From VGWB01 sp964480945 (lineage in GTDB: Bacteria; Bacteroidota; Ignavibacteria; UBA10030), in assembly GCA_964480945.1 (NCBI GenBank), contig CAYZRX010000035.1, positions 1 through 36,267 of the forward strand: a stretch of 36,267 nt of DNA. Direction: 5' to 3'. The position numbers and the translations under genes are program-made. Below the pieces are notes generated by a model that was given only the letters and a program-made list of their open reading frames with translations, did not search any database and was not told the DNA's origin. Shown piece by piece: positions 30,185 through 36,267 of the stretch; position 1 is the first letter of the stretch, and each line of letters opens with the position of its first letter.

Positions 30185-30460
30185 ATGATGGGAAAGCCCA
30201 AACATCCAACGGTCATCTGTCAGGATGTGATGCGGCACGTATTGGATGAGCTCGACACAAAGCTCTCTTACCCGCAATTCCGGCGATTGAAATCGCATCT
30301 TGACCGTTGCCCGAATTGTCGGGCGTATCTGGACAGCCTCAGGAAAACCATTTGGCTTTACCGACACTACCCAATTCCTCATCAGCCGGTAGGTTCTCGA
30401 AGACAAGTTTTGAGAGCAGTATTCGCACATAACAGACAATACATCGGAAAAGGAGAATAA
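30185..30460 (+). CDS. Zinc-finger anti-sigma-factor-like protein
   Basis: This 91-residue protein has an HxxxCxxC motif (RLKSHLDRCPNCRAYLDSLR), the ZAS domain of anti-sigma factors, preceded by a helix VICQDVMRHVLDELD. A basic tail follows without a membrane helix, so it is soluble. No sigma factor is encoded beside it. It starts at ATG 30185 (CAGGTGG upstream) and is followed after 1 base by a secreted-protein gene, suggesting one operon. Confidence 0.72.
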   Translation: MMGKPKHPTVICQDVMRHVLDELDTKLSYPQFRRLKSHLDRCPNCRAYLDSLRKTIWLYRHYPIPHQPVGSRRQVLRAVFAHNRQYIGKGE

Positions 30461-30461
30461 C

Positions 30462-30920
30462 GTGAGAACATCAACATTTTCGACCGGTCTTGTTTTCATC
30501 CTCACTCTTCTTCTCACAGCCAACTCCTTCGCACAGCGAGGAATGAGATGGAGGGGAAGCGGAGGCTGGGGACCAGCAAGCACGTACAACCGCATGTATG
30601 ACCCAAAAACCGTTGAGACCATTCGCGGCGAAGTCGTGAGCGTTGATACCATGACATTCGGGAAAGGAATGTCGTATGGGATTCACTTGGTGGTGAAAAC
30701 GGACAAGGAGACAATTCCCGTGCATCTGGGCCCGGGTTGGTACATTCAGAACCAGGACCTTCAAATCGAGCCGAAGGATGTTGTTCAGGTCAAGGGATCG
30801 AGAATCTCCTTTAACGGCGCACCCGCTCTCATAGCGGCCGAAGTGCGGAAAGGCGACGAAATCCTGAGACTTCGGGACGCCCACGGCTTTCCGGCGTGGA
30901 GCGGTTGGAGGCGACGTTAG
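30462..30920 (+). CDS. Secreted small protein, OB-fold-like (copy 1)
   Basis: This 152-residue protein has a signal peptide (about 1-24: LVFILTLLLTANSFA, cleavage before QRG). The mature part has YNRMYDPKTVETIRGEVVSV, HLVVKTDKETIPVHLGPGWY and KDVVQVKGSRISF. The repeated beta-strand pattern suggests an OB-fold nucleic-acid or metal-binding-like domain. The family is not recognised by name. The start is GTG at 30462 behind AAAGGAG. A paralogue, about 70% identical by eye, is at 33762. In both loci the gene is followed by the same membrane-protein sequence, intact at 34238 but decayed here. Confidence 0.82.
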   Translation: MRTSTFSTGLVFILTLLLTANSFAQRGMRWRGSGGWGPASTYNRMYDPKTVETIRGEVVSVDTMTFGKGMSYGIHLVVKTDKETIPVHLGPGWYIQNQDLQIEPKDVVQVKGSRISFNGAPALIAAEVRKGDEILRLRDAHGFPAWSGWRRR

Positions 30921-31012
30921 AGCCAGTTGTGGTTGAATGGGTAACAGATAAGGCCGTGAAGAAGTGGAAAACAGCCACGTGTGAGCATTGCGAGATGCAA
31001 CAGTTCCATTTA
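30921..31012 (+). pseudogene. Fragment of the putative metal-exporter membrane protein
   Basis: The frame VVVEWVTDKAVKKWKTATC, with HCEMQQFH, matches residues around VVVGWVTDKAVKKWKISTC of the protein encoded at 34238, with near-identical DNA. It directly follows the stop of copy 1 of the secreted protein, while the rest of the membrane gene is deleted. This is the remnant of a duplicated two-gene block. Confidence 0.85.
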
Positions 31013-31070
31013 CAGACTCATTGGGCATCAAAGAATTCCACAAAGACAGTTATCTTTAAGGAGCAGTTTG

Positions 31071-31445
31071 GTGAAACTCGCGATTGGTACGAATGACAAA
31101 GAAACGCTGCCAAAGAAGCCATTCGGGGAGAGCCGCTATTTCTGTGTTGTGAATCTCCTGAATGCACAACGGTTCACGGATGAATGTCGCGTAAACGAAG
31201 TCCCTGAACACTACATCTCCGGCAAGCGCCTCAGAATACTGGAGGAGTTGAAGGACTGCGACGCGCTCGTCGGTCGGAGTTTTGGTGCGGGAGTTCTTCG
31301 AAATGCAGCCAAGACGCGTGTGCAGATCATCCTGACAACGCTCGGCCGGATCGATGAGGTGGTACATGCTCTGCAAGATGGGAGCCTCGGTCAATTCAGG
31401 CAATTTGATCCTCGGATAAGGAAATTTGTCCCGATGGAAGAGTGA
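31071..31445 (+). CDS. NifX-like cofactor-domain protein
   Basis: This 124-residue protein has MKLAIGTNDKETLPKKPFGESRYFCVV at the start, then LKDCDALVGRSFGAGVLRNA, QIILTTLGRIDEVVHALQDG, a divergent NifX/NifB-C fold. The start is GTG at 31071 behind TTAAGGAG. There are cysteines at about residues 25, 39 and 63; whether they bind metal is not clear. It is the fourth NifX-like protein in this window. Confidence 0.75.
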   Translation: MKLAIGTNDKETLPKKPFGESRYFCVVNLLNAQRFTDECRVNEVPEHYISGKRLRILEELKDCDALVGRSFGAGVLRNAAKTRVQIILTTLGRIDEVVHALQDGSLGQFRQFDPRIRKFVPMEE

Positions 31446-31498
31446 GCCGTCCCGAAAACGAGACTTTGCAGCATGGCTGGAGGGGTGGAGAAGTGTGA

Positions 31499-31586
31499 CG
31501 TGACCGGACAGAAGCATTCTCTTCATTCCGTCCCCGCATCGATTTCCGGACGAGGAGCATCAGAGTGCGAGAGCGTTCTTTTTCCA
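31499..31586 (+). pseudogene. DJ-1/PfpI family remnant (N-terminal only)
   Basis: The DNA reads CGGACAGAAGCATTCTCTTC then ATTCCGTCCCCGCATCGATTT and GACGAGGAGCATCAG. By comparison with 33280-33340 this encodes ILFIPSPHRFPDEEHQ after correcting a frameshift. Only about 30 codons survive. It lies just before the epimerase/dehydrogenase gene. A third copy of the family in the window. Confidence 0.7.
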
Positions 31587-31612
31587 CTGTCGGACGGAGG
31601 GATCACGTGCTT

Positions 31613-32632
31613 ATGGAAACGACGGTTTTGATTACAGGAGCAAACGGGGAGATCGGTCATGGATTGATTAACCGTCTCTCGGAAGTGAACGGCGCGGCTA
31701 TCGTCGCAATAGACCTGCACCCGCTGGACGATTCGCTCCGACGGAGGTGTATCCGCACCATCGTCGGTGATATTCTGAATGTGAGCATTCTGGAGAGTCT
31801 TTCCACGGCGCACGATTTCGACACAATCTACCACTTGGCGGCACTCCTCTCAACTCGTGCGGAGCGCCAGCCGCCCCTCGCGCACCGGGTAAATGTCGAT
31901 GGGACACTCAATCTCCTGGAGATTGCCATCACGCAGTCTCGCCTGCAGGGACGCGAAGTCAAGTTCATCTATCCGAGCTCAATTGCAGTGTACGGGCTTC
32001 CGAGTCTTGCCGTGAAGACTCAGATTGCGAAAATCAAGGAATCGGAGTGGTGCACGCCTCGTACCATGTACGGCATCAACAAGCTATATTGTGAGCAGCT
32101 GGGGAACTACTATGCCAACTTTTACCGCCAGTTGGATGCCGAGCCGCCGACAGGTCAGGTCGATTTCCGTTCCCTTCGGTTTCCCGGCTTGATTAGCGCC
32201 GCGACGCTCCCGACCGGAGGCACAAGCGATTATGCTTCCGAAATGCTGCACCACGCTGCACAGGGCAAGCCGTACAAGTGCTTTGTGCGAGAGGATACAC
32301 GCATTCCATTCATGGCGATGCCAGATGCGATCGGCGCACTTCTTCAGCTTGAGGCAGCACCCCGCGAATCCCTTGCGCAACAGGTGTATAACGCTGGAGC
32401 GTTTAATCCGTCTGCATCGGAGCTCCACGAGCTCGTTCAGCGCGCCTTTTCGAAGGCTGAGGTCTCTTTTGTGCCCGATCTGAAAAGGCAGGCGATCCTG
32501 GATAGTTGGCCCGCGGATGTCGACACAAGCGCGGCAAGCCATCATTGGGGATGGAAGGCTTCATACTCGCTCGAAGAGGCCTTTTGGAACTATCTCGTGC
32601 CTACAACACGAGATCGCTACGCATCTCCTTGA
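31613..32632 (+). CDS. NAD-dependent epimerase/dehydratase, L-threonine 3-dehydrogenase-like
   Basis: This 339-residue extended SDR has an N-terminal TGANGEIGHGL nucleotide loop, LAALLSTRAERQPPLAHRVNVDGTLNLLE, a catalytic Tyr/Lys pair in MYGINKLYCEQLG and LRFPGLISA. The ALLS-E-P-VN-G-LN-LE pattern and RTMYGINK are those of SDR-type L-threonine 3-dehydrogenase, which oxidises threonine to 2-amino-3-ketobutyrate. UDP-sugar epimerases are a possible alternative. The ATG at 31613 has GGAGGG upstream at a long distance. The gene overlaps nothing and stands alone. Confidence 0.82.
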   Translation: METTVLITGANGEIGHGLINRLSEVNGAAIVAIDLHPLDDSLRRRCIRTIVGDILNVSILESLSTAHDFDTIYHLAALLSTRAERQPPLAHRVNVDGTLNLLEIAITQSRLQGREVKFIYPSSIAVYGLPSLAVKTQIAKIKESEWCTPRTMYGINKLYCEQLGNYYANFYRQLDAEPPTGQVDFRSLRFPGLISAATLPTGGTSDYASEMLHHAAQGKPYKCFVREDTRIPFMAMPDAIGALLQLEAAPRESLAQQVYNAGAFNPSASELHELVQRAFSKAEVSFVPDLKRQAILDSWPADVDTSAASHHWGWKASYSLEEAFWNYLVPTTRDRYASP

Positions 32633-32749
32633 AATCAGCACCCCGAGCGATATCGTCGGAGCGTCACAGCAACCACAGATCTTTCGTCTGGAGTCGATTG
32701 CGCGAATATTGACAACCGGTCCATGTGTGGAAAGATTCAAAGGAGAACC

Positions 32750-33259
32750 ATGAAGAACCTCGCTGATCTCTCGCGGGAGGAACTGCTCCTGCTCCTCGAC
32801 GTCTATGCAAAAAATTGGCTGGCCCACGACGGGTCATGGTTCCTTGCGGTCGAAGAGAAGTACGGGATGGAGGAAGCTCTGGACCTTGATGCAAGGTCGT
32901 GGGGTCGTTTCGCGGTTGCAGAGGCCAAACGAATCATGAAGGCGTTCGCGATTCCTCCAAACGCGGGCCTGCAGGCTCTCGCGACCGCGCTGCAATACCG
33001 CACGTATGCTGCCATCAATCGCCAGGAAATCGAGTGGGTTGACGAAAATACAATGATCTTCAAGATGGTCGGATGCCGGGTTCAGCAAACGCGTCGCCAG
33101 AAAGATCTGCCTGACTTCCCGTGCAAGTCGGTTGGCTTGGTCGAATTCAGCCACTTTGCAAACGCCGTGGACCCACACGTCAGGGCGGAGTGCATTTCGT
33201 GTCCGCCTGACCCCGTAGGTGATTACTACTGCGCCTGGAAGTTCACAATCGATGCGTGA
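32750..33259 (+). CDS. DUF6125-type protein
   Basis: This 169-residue protein begins MKNLADLSREELLLLLDVYA, then KNWLAHDGSWFLAVEEKYGM, ALDLDARSWGRFAVAEAKRI, the layout of DUF6125 proteins of anaerobes. A cysteine cluster near the end (FPCKSVGLVEF, RAECISCPPDP, DYYCAWKF) could bind metal. The function is not known. ATG at 32750 with AAAGGAGAACC upstream. It overlaps the start of the PfpI gene by 8 bases. Confidence 0.85.
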   Translation: MKNLADLSREELLLLLDVYAKNWLAHDGSWFLAVEEKYGMEEALDLDARSWGRFAVAEAKRIMKAFAIPPNAGLQALATALQYRTYAAINRQEIEWVDENTMIFKMVGCRVQQTRRQKDLPDFPCKSVGLVEFSHFANAVDPHVRAECISCPPDPVGDYYCAWKFTIDA

Positions 33260-33689
33260 ACTGGTTACCGTGCAGACTATCGATCTCTCTGGCAAGAAAA
33301 TTCTCTTCATTCTGCCTCCGCGCCGATTTCGGGATGAAGAGTATCAGACACCGAGAACATTCTTTGATGAATGCGGCGCTCAGGTTACTGTCGCCTCTTC
33401 ATCGCTTGTGCCAGCGAAGGGAATGCTGGGTGCCGTGGTCACTCCGGATGTGTCGCTCGAAGATGTGAAGGCGACTGACTTCGACGCGATCTTGTTGGTG
33501 GGAGGCGTCGGTTCGAATGCATTTTGGCATAACGAAGCTGTTCACAACTTGGTGAAAGAGTCGACCCGTGCCGGAAAAGTGGTGAGCCCCATCTGTCTGG
33601 CTCCGGTGACGTTAGCGAATGCCGGTGCACTAAAGGGGAAAAGGGCCACGGTGTATCCTTCGGCAGAGAGCTTGTTGGCTCAAAAGTGA
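33252..33689 (+). CDS. DJ-1/PfpI family protein, C-terminally shortened
   Basis: This 145-residue protein has KILFILPPRRFRDEEYQTPR, GAQVTVASSS, DFDAILLVGGVGSNAFWHNE and SPICLAPVTLANAG. Glu in RDEE and the elbow cysteine in PICLAP form the DJ-1/PfpI site. It ends at VYPSAESLLAQK, about 40 residues short of the family end (which normally includes VDGN..TANGP). The decayed copy at 26044 shares the same truncated end, so the truncation preceded the duplication. The ATG at 33252 has a weak ribosome binding site and overlaps the DUF6125 stop; GTG at 33270 is an alternative. Proteolytic, deglycase or chaperone role uncertain. Confidence 0.8.
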   Translation: MRELVTVQTIDLSGKKILFILPPRRFRDEEYQTPRTFFDECGAQVTVASSSLVPAKGMLGAVVTPDVSLEDVKATDFDAILLVGGVGSNAFWHNEAVHNLVKESTRAGKVVSPICLAPVTLANAGALKGKRATVYPSAESLLAQK

Positions 33690-33761
33690 TGGAAAGTCAG
33701 AGGTGCGATAAGCCAAACCCTAGAATTGATGTCATGTTGTTAATCAAGAAAGGAGATCAGA

Positions 33762-34220
33762 ATGAAAAAGACTGGAACCTTCGTGGGCGTGATTCTCATC
33801 CTTAGCGTTCTTCTCGTCACGGATGGCTTTGCACAGCGAGGAGTTAGGTGGGTTGGAAGCAGAGGGTGGAGAGCCGGAACCCCTTACAACAGGATGTATG
33901 ATCCTAAAACAGTTGAGACCATCAGCGGGGAGGTGGTCAGCGTGGACACACTTACTTTCATGCAAGGGATGTCCTACGGGGTGCACGTGATGGTGAAGAC
34001 GGACAAGGAAACCGTGTCTGTTCATTTGGGACCAGGATGGTACATTTTGAACCAAGACATGAAGATTGAGCCAAAGGATAGAATTGAGGTCAAAGGATCG
34101 AGAATCACCTTTGAAGGGAAGCCTGCCATCATCGCTGCTGAAGTAAGAAAAGGAGAAGATCTGATGAAGCTTCGGGATGACAACGGTTTTCCGGTGTGGA
34201 GCGGTTGGAGGAAACGTTAG
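33762..34220 (+). CDS. Secreted small protein, OB-fold-like (copy 2)
   Basis: This 152-residue protein is the paralogue of the one at 30462, with a signal peptide (VGVILILSVLLVTDGFA, cleavage before QRG) and the same YNRMYDPKTVET, GEVVSVDT, LGPGWYI and VKGSRITF segments. It has the same length and the same C-terminal WSGWRKR. ATG at 33762 with AAAGGAGATC upstream. It precedes the intact membrane-exporter gene by 18 bases, so the two form an operon. Function unknown; a periplasmic partner for metal export is a guess from context. Confidence 0.85.
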   Translation: MKKTGTFVGVILILSVLLVTDGFAQRGVRWVGSRGWRAGTPYNRMYDPKTVETISGEVVSVDTLTFMQGMSYGVHVMVKTDKETVSVHLGPGWYILNQDMKIEPKDRIEVKGSRITFEGKPAIIAAEVRKGEDLMKLRDDNGFPVWSGWRKR

Positions 34221-34237
34221 AGCCAAGGGCTAGCGTT

Positions 34238-35080
34238 ATGAATGATATCCTTTCCAGAGTGCTTTCCCAGGCTGTGCAGGTCACGCTGCTTGTCCTCATT
34301 ATGATGACCCTTGTTGATGCGGTCAATGTGTGGACACGGGGAAAACTCGCCACCTTGTTGAAAGGAGCGGGGCGGTGGCGTCAATATGTCGTAGCATCGC
34401 TGATCGGTGCCGCTCCGGGCTGCATGGGAGCGTTTACCAATGTCTCGCTCTACGTGCACGGCATAATCACTTTCGGTGCCTTAGTGGGCTCTATGGCGGC
34501 AGTATCGGGAGATGAAGCGTTTGTCATGCTGGCCATGTTTCCGAAGACGGCCATGCTGCTGTTCGGCGTACTGTTCGTGATCGGGGTAGTGGTTGGATGG
34601 GTGACAGATAAGGCCGTGAAGAAGTGGAAGATATCCACGTGCGAGGATTGCGAGGCCCAACAGTTTCATCCCGCGCAGGAAGGATTTGTGCATTACGTAA
34701 AGGACCACATCTGGCAGCACATCGTCAAAAAGCACTTGTGGAAAACCGCACTCTGGACCTTCGGTGCACTACTGGTGGTAGAGTTTGGTCTGCGGTATTG
34801 GAATCTTGATTCCCTGACGTCGCACTACACGATCTTGCTTCTGTTCGCCGGTGCGCTGATCGGTCTCATTCCGGAGTCCGGACCGCACTTGATCTTCGTG
34901 ACGATGTTCGCAAACGGCTTGATTCCGTTTTCGGTGCTGTTCACGAGCACGTTTGTGCAGGATGGCCACGGTATGCTTCCGCTTCTGTCATATTCCATCA
35001 AGGATTCGGTCATAGTCAAGGTCTTCAACTTTTCATTTGGGGTGATTTTTGGCCTCATCCTCCTTGCCTTCGGTCTCTGA
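34238..35080 (+). CDS. Putative metal exporter, ArsP_2-type multi-helix membrane protein
   Basis: This 280-residue protein has about eight hydrophobic segments in two halves. The segments LIGAAPGCMGAFTNVSLYVHG and LIGLIPESGPHLIFVTMFANG are internal repeats with conserved Pro/Gly. FGALVGSMAAVSGDEAFVML contains buried acidic residues. A central cytoplasmic loop is charged and has CEDC plus two histidines (CEDCEAQQFH), a possible metal-sensing site. The pattern fits the uncharacterised putative 10TM heavy-metal exporter / putative manganese transporter family. ATG at 34238, weak ribosome binding site, following the secreted OB-like protein. A 92-base remnant of a second copy is at 30921. Confidence 0.78.
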   Translation: MNDILSRVLSQAVQVTLLVLIMMTLVDAVNVWTRGKLATLLKGAGRWRQYVVASLIGAAPGCMGAFTNVSLYVHGIITFGALVGSMAAVSGDEAFVMLAMFPKTAMLLFGVLFVIGVVVGWVTDKAVKKWKISTCEDCEAQQFHPAQEGFVHYVKDHIWQHIVKKHLWKTALWTFGALLVVEFGLRYWNLDSLTSHYTILLLFAGALIGLIPESGPHLIFVTMFANGLIPFSVLFTSTFVQDGHGMLPLLSYSIKDSVIVKVFNFSFGVIFGLILLAFGL

Positions 35081-35085
35081 ACGCG

Positions 35086-35727
35086 ATGGCGTTAACAATG
35101 AATCCGGAAAAGAAGAATCATTGGTATGATGGCCTGTTTTACGATCTGTTGATCGCCCCGAACCAGGACAGGGCATTCGTGCATGTGAGAGACATCATTG
35201 CCGACGGATCGACACTCTTGGATGTCGGCTGCGGGACGGGAAGGCAGGTGTTTCAGTTAGCGGACAAGTGTGACAGCATCGATGGCATCGATCCCAGCGT
35301 GAGAAACATCAGTGTCGCGCGACGCAAGCTTGCAGGCAAACCAACCGACGGAGTGCGATTCCATCACGCAGACGCGCTTGCGTATCTGGCGGGAAAGAAC
35401 CTGCGTTTCGATTATGCGACGCTTTCCTATGTGATTCACGAGATCGAGGAGAGAGAAAGAAACACACTGTTGCAAACACTCTCCTCGGTCGCCCGCAACC
35501 TCATCATCGTGGACTACCTGGTCCCTCAACCAAAGGGTCACTGGAGAATGCTCAATGAGGCGGTTGAATTCATGGCGGGGTCGGACCACTACAGGAATTT
35601 CAAATCCTTCGTCGCAGGGAACGGTTTGACAGGGCTGCTTAAGAGGGCTGGACTGATTGTCTTGAGCGAGCTGAAGAACGATCCCCCATCCAGCCACATC
35701 GTGCTAGCAACTCGAACAGTGGGATGA
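35086..35727 (+). CDS. Class I SAM-dependent methyltransferase
   Basis: This 213-residue protein has motif I TLLDVGCGTGRQVFQLA, then IDGIDPSVRNI, HHADALAYLAG and YATLSYVIHEIEERERNTLL. RNLIIVDYLVPQPKG marks the later strand. The substrate is unknown. It begins at ATG 35086 right after the exporter gene; a second ATG at 35098 (MNPEKKN) is possible. Its start lies 5 bases after the exporter stop, suggesting one operon. Confidence 0.85.
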   Translation: MALTMNPEKKNHWYDGLFYDLLIAPNQDRAFVHVRDIIADGSTLLDVGCGTGRQVFQLADKCDSIDGIDPSVRNISVARRKLAGKPTDGVRFHHADALAYLAGKNLRFDYATLSYVIHEIEERERNTLLQTLSSVARNLIIVDYLVPQPKGHWRMLNEAVEFMAGSDHYRNFKSFVAGNGLTGLLKRAGLIVLSELKNDPPSSHIVLATRTVG

Positions 35728-35776
35728 ACGAGGCGTGCACGCACATCGGAGTCATTGAGAACACGTCCGGGATCGT

Positions 35777-36181
35777 GTGCCCGGTATGCGTTCACCGCAT
35801 TTCCACATCACTCATACATCAATACGCGCGACATCGGTACAGCTGGCCCATGCTGAGATTTCGAAAGAGTTAGGTCTTAGTCAGGACTATCCAAATCCAT
35901 ACAACCCTGCCACGGCCATTCAGTTTGCGTTACCCAAACCAAGCTATATCAGCCTGAAAGTATTTGATATGCTTGGTGAAGAGGCGGCCGCCCTAGTATC
36001 ACAGGAGCTGCGGGCCGGGTATTTCATCGTGAGATGGGAAGCTGATGTCTCAAGTGGGAAATACTTGTATCGCCTGCGGGCAGGAGAATTCATTGACACG
36101 AGGAAAAAGATTCTTCTACAATCGAGTTCTCTTTGGCATTTGTGCTCAGGAAACCAAATCTCCATCTACAAGGCGAACTGA
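35777..36181 (+). pseudogene. Type IX secretion (Por) C-terminal sorting-domain remnant
   Basis: The frame contains LSQDYPNPYNPATAIQFALP, then SYISLKVFDMLGEEAAALV, GYFIVRWEAD, SSGKYLYRLRAGEF and RKKILLQ. This is the standard sorting domain that directs exported proteins of Bacteroidota/Ignavibacteria-type bacteria to the type IX system (consensus QNYPNPFNPsT.I.F.lp...V.L.vyd.lGq.V..L). The cargo part that should precede it is missing: residues before about 30 resemble nothing and no signal peptide exists. Also, the frame continues some 20 residues past the normal end of the domain. It is an orphan end of a deleted exported protein and the best lineage marker in the window. Confidence 0.8.
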
Positions 36182-36219
36182 AACGATTTTTCAATGGTTG
36201 CAACTGCCGGATGTAGCCG

Positions 36220-36230
36220 GCCCCCGCTAC
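36220..36230. other. tRNA-end-like motif GCCCCCGCTAC, third copy
   Basis: The 11 bases are identical to 611-621 and differ by one base from 11876-11886. They follow the sorting-domain remnant. No cloverleaf is visible around them. It may be a remnant attachment site; an 11-mer match alone is weak evidence. Confidence 0.3.
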
Positions 36231-36267
36231 TTGCTCTAAAGAAGAATCCTCATCGACGAAGATCGGT

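Noticed and set aside
1..36267. CRISPR array, rRNA genes or complete IS element
   Set aside because: No regularly spaced direct repeats, rRNA-like stretches or transposase frames with terminal repeats were seen on either strand.

Overview
The window looks like a piece of an anaerobic or microaerophilic bacterium of the Bacteroidota / Ignavibacteria-type group (FCB superphylum). The best lineage marker is an orphan Por/type IX secretion C-terminal sorting domain at the right end. The left end carries a Bacteroidetes-style tyrosine recombinase with an Arm DNA-binding domain. Base composition is roughly even, slightly GC-rich. The gene content is dominated by metal, iron-sulfur and redox-cofactor handling, with a striking number of broken or duplicated genes, so the whole window reads as an accessory, repeatedly rearranged region. 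No rRNA, intact tRNA, CRISPR array or IS element was recognised.

Layout. (1) 1-660: truncated integrase on the minus strand, then a tRNA-3'-end-like motif and a strong hairpin terminator. (2) 767-11594, all minus strand: a fused FeoA-FeoB iron transporter, bacterioferritin, a frameshifted DsrE-like protein, then a run pyruvoyl arginine decarboxylase - thioesterase stub - DUF89 - Mrp ATPase - DUF5320 protein. Further right are a PLP trans-sulfuration-type enzyme, a metal permease stub, a His-rich NifX-like protein, a dead peptide deformylase, a small zinc ribbon, a CGGC protein and a Fur regulator. Two Fur-box-like palindromes flank the fur gene. (3) 11646-12995: hairpin repeats and gene remnants (cytochrome b fragment, ABC ATPase fragment). 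(4) 12996-20207, plus strand: a sigma54 activator followed by a near-consensus -24/-12 promoter and a compact operon of NifX-like/zinc-ribbon fusion, DUF5320, NifX/ORP-like protein, ferredoxin-MinD ATPase, FmdB zinc ribbon, OYE-type flavoenzyme and a second ferredoxin-MinD ATPase. This resembles the Orange Protein (ORP) complex loci of sulfate reducers. (5) 20248-25922: methyltransferase, phosphatidylserine decarboxylase, intact peptide deformylase, MBL-fold protein, TrmO, a decayed copy of the MinD-ferredoxin/FmdB pair, an IscU-like scaffold, an ECF S-component-like membrane protein and a cupin. (6) 26044-36181: methyltransferases, radical SAM protein, OsmC, DUF59/MIP18, RAD55/KaiC-like ATPase, zinc-finger anti-sigma-like protein, a duplicated secreted-protein/permease pair, another NifX-like protein, an epimerase/threonine dehydrogenase-like SDR, a DUF6125 protein, DJ-1/PfpI proteins (one near-complete, two decayed) and the sorting-domain remnant.

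How it fits together. Iron uptake (FeoAB), iron storage (Bfr) and Fur make an iron-homeostasis layer. Mrp, IscU-like, DUF59, NifX-like and ferredoxin-MinD proteins make a metal-sulfur cluster assembly layer, part of it under a dedicated sigma54 switch. Decayed copies of the same gene types across the window suggest repeated duplication and loss. Some single-base frameshifts lie in or near homopolymers and could instead be assembly errors.
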